This document shows, piece by piece, positions 25,072 to 36,515 of a DNA stretch of 64,000 nt; the stretch's first letter is position 1; each line of letters starts with the position of its first letter. A program made the position numbers and the translations under genes. The notes under the pieces are model-generated. The model was not told the DNA's origin and ran no database searches. It was given only the letters and a program-made list of their open reading frames with translations. This DNA comes from Stenopsyche tienmushanensis. Taxonomy: Eukaryota > Arthropoda > Insecta > Trichoptera > Stenopsychidae. The stretch is from assembly GCA_008973525.1 (NCBI GenBank), contig WACJ01000226.1, forward strand, positions 124,001-188,000. The letters are read 5' to 3'.

Positions 25072-26098
25072 GTGATGTTGCTGGGCTAATGGATGGGAAT
25101 ACGAAGGGCGTCGAATGGAAAGACTCTCTTCGCAAGATAACTATTTATTCCGCACTACAGATAGAGAGAGAGAGGGGTCTGGCTGCAGGAGAGACAACCT
25201 CCCGTAGCCAAGGTCAACCGACGACTCTTCTGACTCCCGCTTCCCGCGGGTCACTACTCAACCGGCAACGGTGCACGCGCAAAAGCGATCGGTCGGTAAG
25301 CAGGTGCAATGTCTCCGCAGGGCCACAAGAGATGGCGCTGTTAGAATAACACATTACACCTGAAGAGAAATAGAAGATGTCGCTACTACGTAGGGATGAT
25401 ACATCGCCCACGCTACACTCTTCCTCTCTTAACTTTGACCATCCTCGGTCGAACATGTGCTTTATATAAAACAAATTTCCAAAAATCCACATTCAATCAA
25501 TAATATTAATAATAAATACAAAAAAAAATCATTCGGATGCCCCTCGGTGCACGGAATTTTCCGAACAATCTTTCCTAGATTTCCGTACCTGCGCGAAACT
25601 ATAAGTTCCGGCCACCGACCCTACATCACCGACTTTCATGGAGTTCTCACACACTGAGTACCCAGCCTGCGCCTTTCAAAGGATAGTGACGGCAGCGATC
25701 AGCCCCACCGTCGTGATCCAATCCACCACGAACAAGACCTACTACTATCTTGGCGACATCATTAGCTCGCCAGCGTCTGGTGCTCACCAAAAGCATCGCG
25801 GCTCACACTAAGTATCTCACCACATACTACCAGCCTGGTGGCATGACAAACTTACGACAAATTAAAAAAAATACGACTTCCCAAAAACAATGACAACATG
25901 ATATACTATGTGGAATGGCCACTTAAAAATATAAAACGAAAGCGGTCGCAAAAGCATAAATTTTATATTTAATTATTTATGTATTTTTATTTTATTTTTT
26001 TAAATAAGGACTATTAAAGTTATTTCACTCACTCGATTGCTCTTTTTTTTTCAACTTTATTTTATTTATCAAATTTATTTCTTATTGTTACACGTTTT
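25072..26098 (-). repeat. Left arm of a large inverted repeat (LTR-like end)
   Basis: The reverse complement of this arm matches 26467-28706 apart from a hAT insertion and a local duplication in the right arm. The outer 300 bp or so look like a retrotransposon LTR: a TGTTATTCTAACAGCGCC start, a CT/AG microsatellite, then GCGGAATAAATAGTTATC with a polyadenylation word, and a CATCACA end. No gag or pol frame was recognised. It could be two opposed LTR-element remnants or a foldback element. Confidence 0.65.
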
Positions 26099-26466
26099 TT
26101 GTTTACGTCCAAAATCACTTATACCCGACGCCAGCGCTCCTGCGCAGCAGTTTCCTGTGACGCATCATCGCCGAGCAGTTGGCGCCCCCTATGGCAGCTC
26201 AGCTCTTCCATGTGGTCGACGTTGCGCATGGCCTTGTCGGTCGGAGACCGGCAGATCTTCGACCCTCCAAATATCTTCTTTTTATGTGCGCCGCGTGCGT
26301 TGAGCCCGATGATGCCGACGCACCATCTCATCGTCGTTTCGAGGATGGTTGCCGATGGATTCTCCGCCATTCTAACCTCGACGCCTCGTGTTACCGTGGT
26401 CCGCGTCTTTTATCGTCGCCCTCCATCAAAATGCTCAGTATTCACAACCCGTCGATTCTGACACCA
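26099..26466. other. GC-rich loop between the inverted arms
   Basis: About 370 bp is much more GC-rich than the surroundings and open in several frames on both strands at once (two plus frames of 97 and 120 codons, one minus of 83). Simultaneous openness with no motif suggests composition rather than coding. It is framed by TTATTGTTACAC and GTGTAACAATAA, the inner limits of the inverted repeat. Confidence 0.45.
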
Positions 26467-26888
26467 GTGTAACGCTTAAGGCGCAAAAAGTGTAACAATA
26501 AGAAATAAAGTTGAAAAAAAAAACGAGCAATCAAGTGAGTGAAATAACCCGTAAATGTCCTTATTAAAAAATAATAATGATAAAAATACGTAATTAATTA
26601 AATCTAAAATTTATGCTTTCGCCACCGCTTTCGTTTTATATTTTTTGAGTGGTCACTTCCACGTAGTATATAATGTCGTTATTGTTTTTGGGAAGTCGTA
26701 ATTTTTAAATGTATCGTATTTTGTACATGAAAATTAAGATCATCGGTGAACCGTGGTGCACGAAATTGTTGTGCATTTGATTTTATTATTATGGACACGA
26801 TGCTTTGTCTGAGCACCAGGCGCTGATGTGCCGGTGATGCCACCAGGCTGGTAGTATGTCGTGAGAAACTTAGTATGTTGGACACGAT

Positions 26889-27888
26889 TAGGGAATCCAA
26901 TTCCGAGCCAAAATTTTGATCCCGGGATTTCGGGATTTCGTTAGACAATCCCGGAACCAGTCCCGGGATCCCGGGATTGGGATTTTCAATATTTTAAGAA
27001 ATTACCTTGATGGATTTGATCAAAAATTACTAATAAGTCCATTTGTTCAATATAAAAAATCACTTGAAGACCAAAGAATTTTATTTATTTAAGAAAAGAT
27101 AAAAATACAATTCAAAAATAGATAAATAAAACACTAAAAAATTCAAATATTATTTTGATAATATGCCCAAAGTAACATTAACATTAAACATTAGTGTTTC
27201 GTCATTTAGTCTGGATCTGATTTTGGAAGTCAGACAACTTGCTGCTGAAAATGCACGCTCAGCCTCCACACTCGTTGGAGGTATCGTCATCAGATATTTA
27301 AATGCTAGTTCAAGTTGATGATCGCGTGAGCCCTCATTTTCGTATAACACTATCAATGTGACTGATAAAATTCTTTCTGCTGAGACACGGACTAAAAATC
27401 GCCAAATTCCCGATTTCCCGACAAATTATTTATTTCCGTCGCTGCAGATAAATACTTATATACTATAATACTTTGATGTGATTTGTAATTATATTACGGA
27501 AAAATACAAAAATTCTGAACCCCGTATCTATTATATTTCATATCGATATTCCCACTATTAGAGTCGAGGTGTAGTAAATACATCACCGGTAGGGAAATGT
27601 TACTATAACAATTTTAAAAACATACACGTACGCTATATATGTATACATAGATTGGACAGTCACTGCTCCTATGCGTCGCCTAAGTTCGCCAATTACTAAT
27701 TACGCCACTGTTTCCAAGCTCCAGATTTCGTCGGGAATGTCTCGATTTAGTAGCCTTCATCGTGTTGGTGAGGTGTACGATTTCTGTTAGATAAAAATTT
27801 CAATCCCGGGATTTTCGGGATTACGTTTTATAATCCCGAGATCCTTAAGTACCTAAAACTATCCGGGATCCCGGGATTGGATTCCCTA
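26889..27888 (-). mobile_element. hAT element, 1000 bp, with perfect 8-bp duplication
   Basis: The ends are TAGGGAATCCAATTCCG and, on the right in reverse complement, TAGGGAATCCAATCCCG. GACACGAT lies at 26881-26888 and again at 27889-27896, a perfect 8-bp target duplication. Subterminal DNA is rich in CCCGGGAT words. A C-terminal hAT transposase fragment is inside on the minus strand. The middle is deleted, so the element is non-autonomous. Confidence 0.88.
27150..27356 (-). pseudogene. hAT transposase C-terminal dimerisation region
   Basis: The frame contains YLMTIPPTSVEAERAFSAAS followed by SKIRSRLNDETL. This is the hallmark of the hAT-family C-terminal dimerisation domain (P-x-S-x-x-x-E-R-x-F-S followed by R-x-R-L). 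Only about 68 codons are present against more than 500 in active hAT transposases. The N-terminal zinc finger and the catalytic core are gone. It lies inside the 1000-bp element bounded by hAT-type ends. Confidence 0.85.
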
Positions 27889-28789
27889 GACACGATGCTT
27901 TGTATAAGCACCAGGCGATGGTCTGCCACGCTGATAGTATGTGGTGAGATACTTAGTGTGAGCCGCGATGCTCTTGGTGAGGACAAGACGCTGGCGAGCT
28001 GAAGATGTCGCCAGGATGGTAGTAGGTCGCGTGCGTGGTGGATTGGACCACGACGGTGGGGCTGATCGCTGCCGTCACTATCCTTTGAAAGGAGCAGGCT
28101 GGGTACTCAATGTGTGAGAACTCCATGAAAGTCGGTGATGTAGGGTCGGTGGCAGGAACTTAGAGTTTCGCGCAGGTACGGAAATCCAGGGAAAATTGTC
28201 CGGAAAATTCCGTGTACCGAGGGGTATCCGTATGATTTTTTTGTATTTATTATTAATATTGTTGATTAAACGTGGATTTTTGAAAATTTGTTTTTTATAT
28301 AAAGCACATATTCGACCGAGGATGGTCAAAGTTAAGAGAGGAAGAGTGTAGCGTGGGCGATTTATCATCCCCGCGTAGTAGCGACATCTTCTATTTCTCT
28401 TCAGGTGCAATGTGTTATTCTAACAGCGCCATCTCTTGCGGCCCTGCGGAGACATTGCACCTGCTTACCGACCGATCGCTTCTTGCGCGTGCACCGTTGC
28501 CGGTTGGGTAGTGCCGCGCAGGAAGCGGGAGTTGGGAGAGTCGTCGGTTGGCCTTGACTGCGGGAGGTTGTCCCTCCTGCAGCCAGATCTCACTCTCTCT
28601 CTCTCTATCTATCTGTAATGCGGAATAAATAGTTATCTTGCGCAGAGAGTCTTTCCATTCGACACCCTTCGTATTTGCATCCATTCGTCCAGCTACATCA
28701 CAGTCCAGCTACAGCCATCCCGACGAGCACGTGGAGGCGGGGACTCTGCCCTCGTGAGCGCCCCCGCCTTAAACGTTACAATTGACAAT

Positions 28790-28911
28790 GAGCTTGAAAC
28801 CGAGACCACGAATTCCAATTTCTTGATATTTCACATCCTCCTTCTTCCCGTGGTACAGGGGTATAGAGTCAAGTAAGTGAATTAAGGTACATTCTAATGT
28901 GGTTTCCCCCC
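28790..28911 (-). mobile_element. Right end of the split TTAA-type element
   Basis: The last bases, in reverse complement, read GGGGGGAAACCACATTAGAA next to TTAA (28912-28915). They match the left terminus of the related element at 20305. With the interior at 24343-25051 this brackets the large inverted repeat as an insertion. Confidence 0.5.
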
Positions 28912-28919
28912 TTAATTCC

Positions 28920-30155
28920 AGACATTTTTATATTTTGATGTTAGATCTAATACATTTAAGCTATTTTTTGTTAATTTTAATAATATAGTTCAGGATAATA
29001 TATATTTAATAATTTATTAAAGGTTATAAATTCGTCGTTAAGAATTAACGGTAGATATATAGCTAGAAAGGACAATATACACCCAAATTACAGAGTGAAA
29101 TTCACCCCTGGCGCTTGGTTGTGTTATTCCAGACGACAAAGAGTTTCTGTGTGTAGTAGACGTGAACAGTTCACAACCATCCTGTTAGTAATCCAAGCCA
29201 AAGACGATCTTAAATCTTATCGCGATGGACATTTGAATAAATGTTATAATCAGATTCATATCATACATTTCATAGTGGTGTTTAATATCAAGTGCGAATA
29301 AAATTGGCGTGGACATGTGTTTGTTTTGTGTAAAGTGCTGTTAATTTTGCTGTTCCGTTCTTTTTTTCTTCGTTTACTTTTATCGTCTGTAAATGGGATT
29401 TTATTATTTTTTCCACAGAATGAAGTCGAATCAAAAATTGCATTTATGCAGTTGTTTGCTAAATGTACTTGCGCATCTGCATCGTAACCAGACAAATCAA
29501 TACCATACTCATTAATAAGTATGCACATGAAGATTAGCGTTTTGGTTAATAAGCAGTATGATAATTATAATTTAGGAAAAATTAGCTATAAAAATGTTTT
29601 TATCCATATAAATGAACCGCATATCATTAAATCTATTAATATTTATCAATATTCTATATCATTTTAGATACCAAGCATACTTCCAGGGACTCCAAGCAAA
29701 ATACTAACGTTTCTTGATATAATTGACTTGAAAAAAATTGGCTTTCGAAATACATTCCAATTTATTTAAGGACTTCTGATGAACAAATTCAGTGGGTTGA
29801 AAACAAATAGAAATATAGTAATCCATTATTATTGCATAGCTGTATAAATTATTGCACATTTATTACATATTGCAACGCAAAATATATTTAAATAAATTCA
29901 ATATTTTTTAGATTCAAATCTGCATGCTGATCATTCTGCTCGTGGACAATTTATGGTAGAAATTTGGATTTTACACAAAGAAGACTAATGTTGGTTGTAA
30001 CAAATGGTAATTGTATTTTTAATCAATTTAAAGCGATTTTTTAATGGAAAATTATGTTCTTTACTATTAAAGTGAAGTATCTCGTTTTTATCTTATTGCG
30101 TAGATATTGAATATTGCCTCTATATGTAGTAAAATTAGGATTATTGGTATTTATG
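28920..30155. other. No gene seen
   Basis: AT-rich sequence with two short opposing frames (29095-29301 plus, 29256-29528 minus), neither with motif or splice support. Confidence 0.45.
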
Positions 30156-30160
30156 CATTA

Positions 30161-30533
30161 GTGCCGAAAATGCGTGCCGTTTTTTATAACAGTTTATTGA
30201 TGTAAGAAAAAGCAACAATACAATTTCAATCAATAATATATTTTCCCTCGTAATCTTTTACAGCTTTCTATTTCGTTAAAAGTTTTCCAATGCAGAAAAT
30301 AACTTTTTTGTCTCCAAAACTCATTCTCGTCCAAGTCTCTCAGCTAATCCATTAATGGAAAGACCTGGATTTGCCTCCATCAAATCTCGTAGAATGTCGA
30401 GAGAACAACCTGATTCATCCAGCAATGAAAAATTGTCCTTTTTGAAAAAAATAAATGGAGAATAAATACGGTTCTTATCGTTTTTAATGACTTTTCTAAG
30501 CACACGAGTAAAACCGGCACGTATTTTTGGCAC
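30161..30533 (-). mobile_element. Mariner deletion derivative (MITE), 373 bp
   Basis: The terminal repeats begin GTGCCGAAAATGCGTGCCG and, from the right, GTGCCAAAAATACGTGCCG, each flanked by TA. The minus strand decodes to a mariner N-terminal helix-turn-helix (LRDLMEANPGLSINGLAERL) and, after a break, to a C-terminal tail (KAVKDYEGKYIID). The whole catalytic core is deleted. Confidence 0.8.
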
Positions 30534-30579
30534 TATCGTTATATGAACTATGCAAGCGCGCTGCATTTAAGCAAAACTA

Positions 30580-31122
30580 TTAGGTTGTCCCATAAATGTC
30601 TTTCGTAAATGAACACAGATCTAATCATAGCCATGGTCGAAGAAAACCCGCGATATACTGTTCGCGAAATAGCTAACAAGTTAGAAATTCCATGAACATC
30701 CGTCCATAATAATCTGACAAAATTGGGCTACATCAATCATTAAGATGTGTGGTTTCCTCATGAACGTACTCTATGAGAAAAATAGTCAGAAATAAATTAT
30801 TATCATTTGACTAGGATGTTTTACCTCATCCTCCATACTCTCCAGACATTTCCCCTTCAGATTATTATTTATTTCTTTCATTGAAAAATTCTTTTTATGC
30901 TAAGAATTTTAATTAAAAAAATGATATAAAAATGTACCTTGATCAATATTTTGCCAACAAACCTGGAAAATTTTGGCAAGAAGACATTATGAGGCTTCAG
31001 GAGAGATGGAGAAACGTAATAGAATAGCTCATATATTATTTTATAAATTTTGATGTAGTACAAATTATTGTTTATTTTTTTTGCTTAATATGAAAACGAA
31101 AGAGTCTTATGGGACACCCTAA
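30580..31122 (+). mobile_element. Mariner deletion derivative, 543 bp
   Basis: The terminal repeats are TTAGGTTGTCCCATAA on the left and TTAGGGTGTCCCATAA on the right (reverse complement), each next to TA. The plus strand decodes to the N-terminal region (IIAMVEENPRYTVREIANKL, then LGYINH) and to a C-terminal piece with PPYSPDISPSD-like coding in broken frame and WQEDIMRLQERWRNVIE at about 30975-31025. The central part with the first two catalytic Asp residues is missing. Confidence 0.82.
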
Positions 31123-31661
31123 TATAATCATTGTTGCAAATCATGCATTCTTATTTGACAACATTAATCATCCCAATTATCATCTTTTTCAGACCCAGAA
31201 AACCGTTTAAATGTGCTTCGAGGGGATCAGAAACAAATTAATAGGCATGGTTAATATTTATCCTATGGCCTGGATTTGAGCTCTTATCATAACAATAGGA
31301 GTTCAAACATTAAATCAACAATTCAAGATGCGCCATTTTATTCGCAGCGAAATATTTAAATGTTTATCGAAAATAATACCATATTATAAAGAGCAGTTTC
31401 ATAGTAATTTAGAAATAAGGATTGCTAAAGGCTAGGATCATAAAAAGGAAACTGTCCCTTAAAAATATTTTTTATGAACAGTAAATGGCCGTTGGTAAAT
31501 TTTTGAACATTTTGGCCAAAGCGAACATTATGATATCAATTGATAATCTGTAATTACATTTGCACATTGTATTGCGATTTACGTATATTATTGATAGATT
31601 TTAAACATATTTTTAACCCATTTAGTTATCAATCATCATCATTTCATTGGTAACGCTTTAA

Positions 31662-33256
31662 GGGATTATCTCACTTTGACGTCCCGATAAATAGGCAATT
31701 TTTAATAATTTTTTTCTCAACAAATACAACATATAACGAAATGAATCTTTTTGAGATTTATTATGGCACTCTTAAATAATACTAAAAAAATAAATTCGTA
31801 ATTAAAAAATATTAATATTGTATCGTTTTTAAAATATCAAAATGACATGTCAAAAAAGATGCAAGTCCATGGTGTGGAACAATTTTTTCATTCAGGCTAA
31901 ATTGTAATAAAAAATCAAAAAGATTCTTAATCTGTAAGCATGTCGCTATCGCAGTATCGTTAATGAATCGTTTTTATTTAAAAGAAACAAAATGGCGCTA
32001 GTTTGAAAAAAGTTTGGAAAAAAACACCTTTTTTGAGGATATTTTTTAATATAAAACGTAAGATAAAATAAACATTTTGACTTGGTTTTGCGAAATGCAA
32101 TAGCCATATATGTTTAAAATATGCTCGTAAAATTTCAATCCAATCGGCGACTTGGTTCTTTTAAATTCTTTCAACACCACATGCAAAAATGTCGTTTCGA
32201 GAAAAACGCAATTAATGTTTTAAGTGCTGAAATTCTATTATAAAGAGAAATATATTACTAATCAGCGATTCCAGCTTCACAATAAAAAACTTCAGCTACC
32301 CTATCGTTTTCTTTTTTGGTTCATTTGGCGTATCTGTGAACTGTTCTAATTTATTTAGAAGATTCGGAGCCTTGGCGGATAGCAAGGCGTATATGTTCTT
32401 AATTGCGCGTCTCTACGAATCGCAATTTATATTTTTATCCATTATTTATAAAATAGGTTTAAACGCTTTGTTAAAAATGCAGGTTGCAGTATATATCGCG
32501 ATTTCTAGTATTGTTTTGCTACAAAAAATATATTTCGGTACCAGGGGACCACTCGATAAAACGAGCCAAGACATCTTTCCAATATATGATCAGACGTTAA
32601 TTCTTCATAAATGGCTCTTAAGATTTGCTAAACATCCTCTGTGAGAGCGGGAGGTCGCTTGTACAAATATAACGATCTTATAGTTGCATGTTTTTGCAAT
32701 TCGCACCAAGAATTTGCGCTTTCCGTCCATCAGTCGAAATTTTGTAATAATATGTGACCCAAAAGGCATTTCTCATATTTTCTATTAAGTCAGGATGTAG
32801 GCGGATAACTAAGCTATAATAATCAGATAAATATTTTATTAACTTATTAGTATGCGGTTCGGTTTTCGAAGCACTTCATACAGGGTTCTTTCTTTTTGTG
32901 CCTTTACTTTCCACTGGCTTATTCGCCTTTTTTAAATCTGTATTAACATTTTTTTTGACTTCATTTGCTCCTTAATAGAACAAAGATAAGAAAGGTTTCC
33001 AACAGGAACCTCTGGCATGCAAACAAAAGCAGTTATAGGGGCAAGTCTATAGCTGAAGCGATCTCAGAACCGTTGGGGTGCAATTTGGATGAAGTGATCG
33101 CTTCGAGCGCATTACGCGAATTAGCTGCAAAGCATTGAAATAATCCGAATTTCTTCACCAAAATTATGGACGACTTCCTTAGAGACATGTCCTTTCGATA
33201 AATGAATTTAAAAAAAAAAAAAACGATTTTTTGACGCGATAAAGTGAGATGACCCC
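31662..33256 (-). mobile_element. TTAA-type DNA transposon relic, copy 3, both ends present
   Basis: The left end is TTAA then GGGATTATCTCACTTTGACG. The right end in reverse complement is TCAA then GGGGTCATCTCACTTTATCG. So about 1.6 kb is framed by similar inverted ends and a slightly mutated TTAA duplication. The minus strand near 32263-32330 encodes a decayed tail, VFYCEAGIAD and a stop, matching the tail of the frames at 20910 and 24806. It also has the GAGAAAAACGC word common to this group. Confidence 0.65.
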
Positions 33257-33259
33257 TTG

Positions 33260-35100
33260 ATAATATTAACTAGCTCGTTTTGTAACCATCAATTATAAAG
33301 ATATTAGACAATATTGGATTGATCTCGTCAATGTACTCGTTCCTGATCCAAAATATTGAATATATCGGGATTTAAACCCATGCAAAAATGAGGATTTCAT
33401 CCTACAAACAACGTAATGTACAAATCTGTGATATTTAAATTCTCCCCAAATGTCTGTTATTATATTTTTCTTGTTGATGGGACCTGTATTGTAGAATTCA
33501 TTAATGTTTGATATGTAAATATGATTCAAATACACATTTGTATTATAAATATAGTTTAATATCACTTCTCGTTTGTACCTAGACAACACATAGACTTCCA
33601 TTATTAACGAAGATAAGCATGAATTTATTATTTTGTAGCATATGCAAATTTCAAACAGAAGCATTTGATTTTGTATGTATTTTAAGCAAAATATCATTAG
33701 ACTGTAAAAATATGAAGATGATCTGTTAACACATTCGCATCGGGTTACGCATATATGCATTATTATACAATAAGATGTCTTTAGGACATTCTTCAAATTT
33801 ATCAAGAAGCATTTTTTAGTAATCCGATCGGAATATGTTAAGATGAAGTGGATAGGCTTAGTATTATAGTCATAAATACGAGTTCTTTATCTTGTTTTAG
33901 TCTATAGCGAAAAATTTGCATACTTTATATATATTGTTTGTTAAATTTGTCTTTTAAAAAAATTAAATTTAAAGATTTTGTCAAAATTTTGGGAATGCTT
34001 TTGCGCGATGTATTCATTTATCGCGTTATTTTTCCTTGGATATGGATATTTTGAAGCGTTTGATTCCATATATATGGAACGGACGATTTGCTTGCTATAA
34101 GGATTTATTGTAATGAATTAATATTTTATGAGGTTGAAATGAGAAATAAAATGATGAATAGATGAGGCATTTTTTCTTGCTTTGTTAATTAGTGAAGCGT
34201 TTTACATATTTTACCAGTTTGTAAGCTTCGCAAATCTTTGTTTAGCTATCATTAAATAATCATTTACACACTGAATCAGATCAAAATATTATATTGGATT
34301 TACGAAGCTTACAATTTAGAGTAATGATATGTTTATTATTTAAATTTTTGCTTGGTTTGCCATATTATTTATCATGTGAGAATTAATTTTTAACAGCAAT
34401 GCACATACATAATATAACACATAGAAGCAAATTTTTGTATAGTATTGCTAATAGTTTATCCTGGCACACAAGATGATTTGTTTTATACAAGACGAACAGC
34501 CACAAAAAGACGCATTTCATTAGATATTTGCTACATCATTCATACACAATGATATGTTTTATACAAGACGAACAGCAAAATAGCGATTTGCCGAAATGAA
34601 TTCATGTTGAAATACTTGATAAATATAATGCATCATGGATATAGATGCAAACTTCACAGCCTCAAGAACCAAGAGGAGAATGAATTTCAATTCAATTTCA
34701 ATCGTATAAGATCCATCCGTTTTTAAATTTAATATTGGCATCTGGATGTGATTAAGAGAAACTGGATGTGATGGATGACAGCAAGGTTTCAAACCGATTG
34801 CACAAAATGCACCGAGTGACGCTGCATTTATTCGGAAGGATAGTTTAAAATAAATTTATTTATGGAATAAAATGCAATAAAACCTTCATCAAAATATGTG
34901 TAAAATGCTCATTTTTATGCTAGGTATTAAATATAAATTTGGCATCAAGCTGTTGAAGAAATTCACGATAAAATATTCAATCTTTGCAATTTTTTCGGTA
35001 GGAAAATGCATGCCGATGAAAGGCTTTACGTTTAATAATAATGGCGCGTTGATATCTAACGCGTATATGATAAATACATTTTAAATATAATGTATAAAAA
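33260..35100. other. No supported gene; longest open frame of the window
   Basis: A minus-strand frame at 33293-33805 is open for 170 codons and Ile/Tyr/Asn-rich with many Cys. I see no motif, repeat copy or clear splice context. At this base composition such a frame can arise by chance. The direct repeat ATGATWTGTTTTATACAAGA at about 34470 and 34550 is a short local duplication. The rest shows nothing. Confidence 0.35.
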
Positions 35101-35226
35101 TTATGCATTTTATTGAAAATTTTCATGAAAAAGATTTGATAAAATATTAATAGATGGTATTGATAATTAGGGAGAAGCCAACAGCCACCACCCCCTAGTC
35201 GGTTAGTTGGGCGGCGACGAGGCACG
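35089..35226 (+). promoter_or_regulatory. Likely promoter and 5' UTR exon 1 of the 84-residue gene
   Basis: A TATA-like GTATAAAAATTATG (about 35090) precedes a GC-rich stretch ending GACGAGGCACG just before a strong donor GTGAGTAT (35227). The GC-rich part (CAACAGCCACCACCCCCTAG) resembles CAACATCGGCCACCCTAG in the R3 exon-1 modules of the downstream copies. The transcription start is not fixed; the exon could begin anywhere in about 35120-35170. Confidence 0.4.
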
Positions 35227-35749
35227 GTGAGTATATCTCCTGAAGTGTTTTGTTACGATTTGAAGAAATTATGAGGGAGCCTCACAAAATAGTCGTAATA
35301 GAGCATCCTTCATCATAAAACGTCAAATTCAGCGTCGGATTCGTTCGAAAAATTGCGATTAAATCGTCTCGATTTGAAGCATATGGACGAAATCCATCAC
35401 CGATCGACGCCTTATCGTCGTACGCTCCGAAACTGTGTCAACTGAAGACCTGAGCTGATTGTAAATAATTTATTATCTACAAATAATACCTACAAAATTA
35501 CGACGCGCATGTTCATGGCGTCTGAAAAATCAATATTATAATAATCGGTGTCCATCTTGGGTATGTTCTGAATCTCTTTGTCTCATGGGAAAAATCTCCA
35601 TCAGCACAATTGGTCGATCGAATTGATGCTCTATATAAGCTAATTGAATAAATTATGTTTGCTTGATCTAATGCAATGCATGCCGAAATGTAATATTTAA
35701 ACAAAATTGCTATATGGAATGATTTCTAATTGAATAATGCATTTTTCAG

Positions 35750-35825
35750 ATACGGAGCTTCGTGTACTTTTTGCGCAAGGGTTGATTAGCGCATCCTTCA
35801 TCGAGAGCTTCGAAGGAGCCCTCAA
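35750..35825 (+). other. 5' UTR exon 2 of the 84-residue gene
   Basis: The acceptor ATTTTTCAG (ends 35749) and donor AA|GTAAG (35826) bracket 76 nt of clearly higher GC. Read in the frame of the downstream ATG it has an in-frame TGA, so it is untranslated in that frame. It corresponds in position to the 104-108 nt middle exon of the 44-62 kb copies. Confidence 0.5.
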
Positions 35826-35974
35826 GTAAGATTACATAATTTTCTATTGATTTATTATAAAATTTAATATCTATTAATATGGATTGTTCCATGGAGAACG
35901 ATATTTAAAGGCTTGAAATATATATTTAATTAAAGAATTTGTTGTAATTTTCAGGCGGGACAGATCCGGAGAAG

Positions 35975-36229
35975 ATGGCCAAGAAGCACTTTAAAGCTCC
36001 CAATTCCTTCGCTTTCGGCGCTGGAGGAGGAGGAGGAGGAGGAGGAGATGAGCCTCAACCGATACCGGATCCCGATCCCGAGTTCGAAGACGAAGATACT
36101 CTTTTGAACGATAAAGATATGGATCTATCGGACTTGTTGTTCATTCTGTTCAAAGGAATGGCCAACTACCAATCGATCAAGAAAGAGTATGAGGCCGCAC
36201 TCAAGAAGGCCAAGAACAAGAGCAAATAG
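35975..36229 (+). CDS. Small Gly/Asp-rich protein, 84 residues, founder-like member
   Basis: Function unknown. The exon opens after acceptor TTTTCAG (ends 35954), and the first ATG lies 20 nt in. An in-frame TGA in the preceding exon supports this start. The protein has a basic start (MAKKHFKAP), eight Gly at 17-24 encoded by a GGA run, an acidic Pro/Asp stretch (DPDPEFEDED, 32-41), a hydrophobic core (DLLFILFK, 53-60) and a Lys-rich tail. There is no signal peptide or Cys, so a cytosolic or nuclear location is likely. The core (Asp, six hydrophobic residues, Lys) and the Lys tail align with the 58-60 residue proteins at 44-62 kb, suggesting common descent. Its balanced codon use and GC above the background favour a real gene under constraint. 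An AATAAA follows at 36510. Confidence 0.6.
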   Translation: MAKKHFKAPNSFAFGAGGGGGGGGDEPQPIPDPDPEFEDEDTLLNDKDMDLSDLLFILFKGMANYQSIKKEYEAALKKAKNKSK

Positions 36230-36509
36230 ATGCTTGCGTTCTCTCCGCATTGATTCTATTTAAATATCTCCATTTTAAATAATTTATCATTCTAATACTC
36301 GTCCATCGCTCAAAGTTTCGACATTTTCGCACACATGCAAATTAATTTTTCTCAGTTTGTTCGACACTATTCAATATTCCAATGTAATACCAATTCCACG
36401 TTGAAGATCTTTCAAAAGTTCTGGTACTCTGCATTTATGCCTTTGTAAAATTAATTTGTGAATTTGGTTTGTGATAAATTTGTCAAAAATGTGGATATAT
36501 AAATGAAGA

Positions 36510-36515
36510 AATAAA
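36510..36515 (+). terminator. Polyadenylation signal
   Basis: Canonical AATAAA 281 nt after the stop codon of the 84-residue frame, followed by T-rich DNA. Confidence 0.5.

Larger units (their letters stand above)
26467..28706 (+). repeat. Right arm of the large inverted repeat
   Basis: This arm is complementary to 25072-26098. It is longer because a 1000-bp hAT element sits in it (26889-27888) and because a block with GCACCAGGCG and a CTGGTAGTATG-like word occurs twice (about 26800-26880 and 27895-27960). The LTR-like terminus lies at about 28410-28700. Arm identity is high but imperfect, so the arms are not recent copies. Confidence 0.65.

Noticed and set aside
26037..26472. Overlapping open frames of 83-120 codons
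   Set aside because: They occupy the same GC-rich loop on both strands with no homology, which points to composition rather than genes.
28436..28684. Open frames of 60 and 89 codons in the right LTR-like end
   Set aside because: They overlap on opposite strands within a repeat that has regulatory LTR features and is not expected to code.
33293..33805. Minus-strand open frame of 170 codons, the longest in the window
   Set aside because: No motif, no second copy, odd Ile/Tyr/Asn/Cys-rich composition expected from AT-rich DNA. Kept only as a note in the spacer entry.
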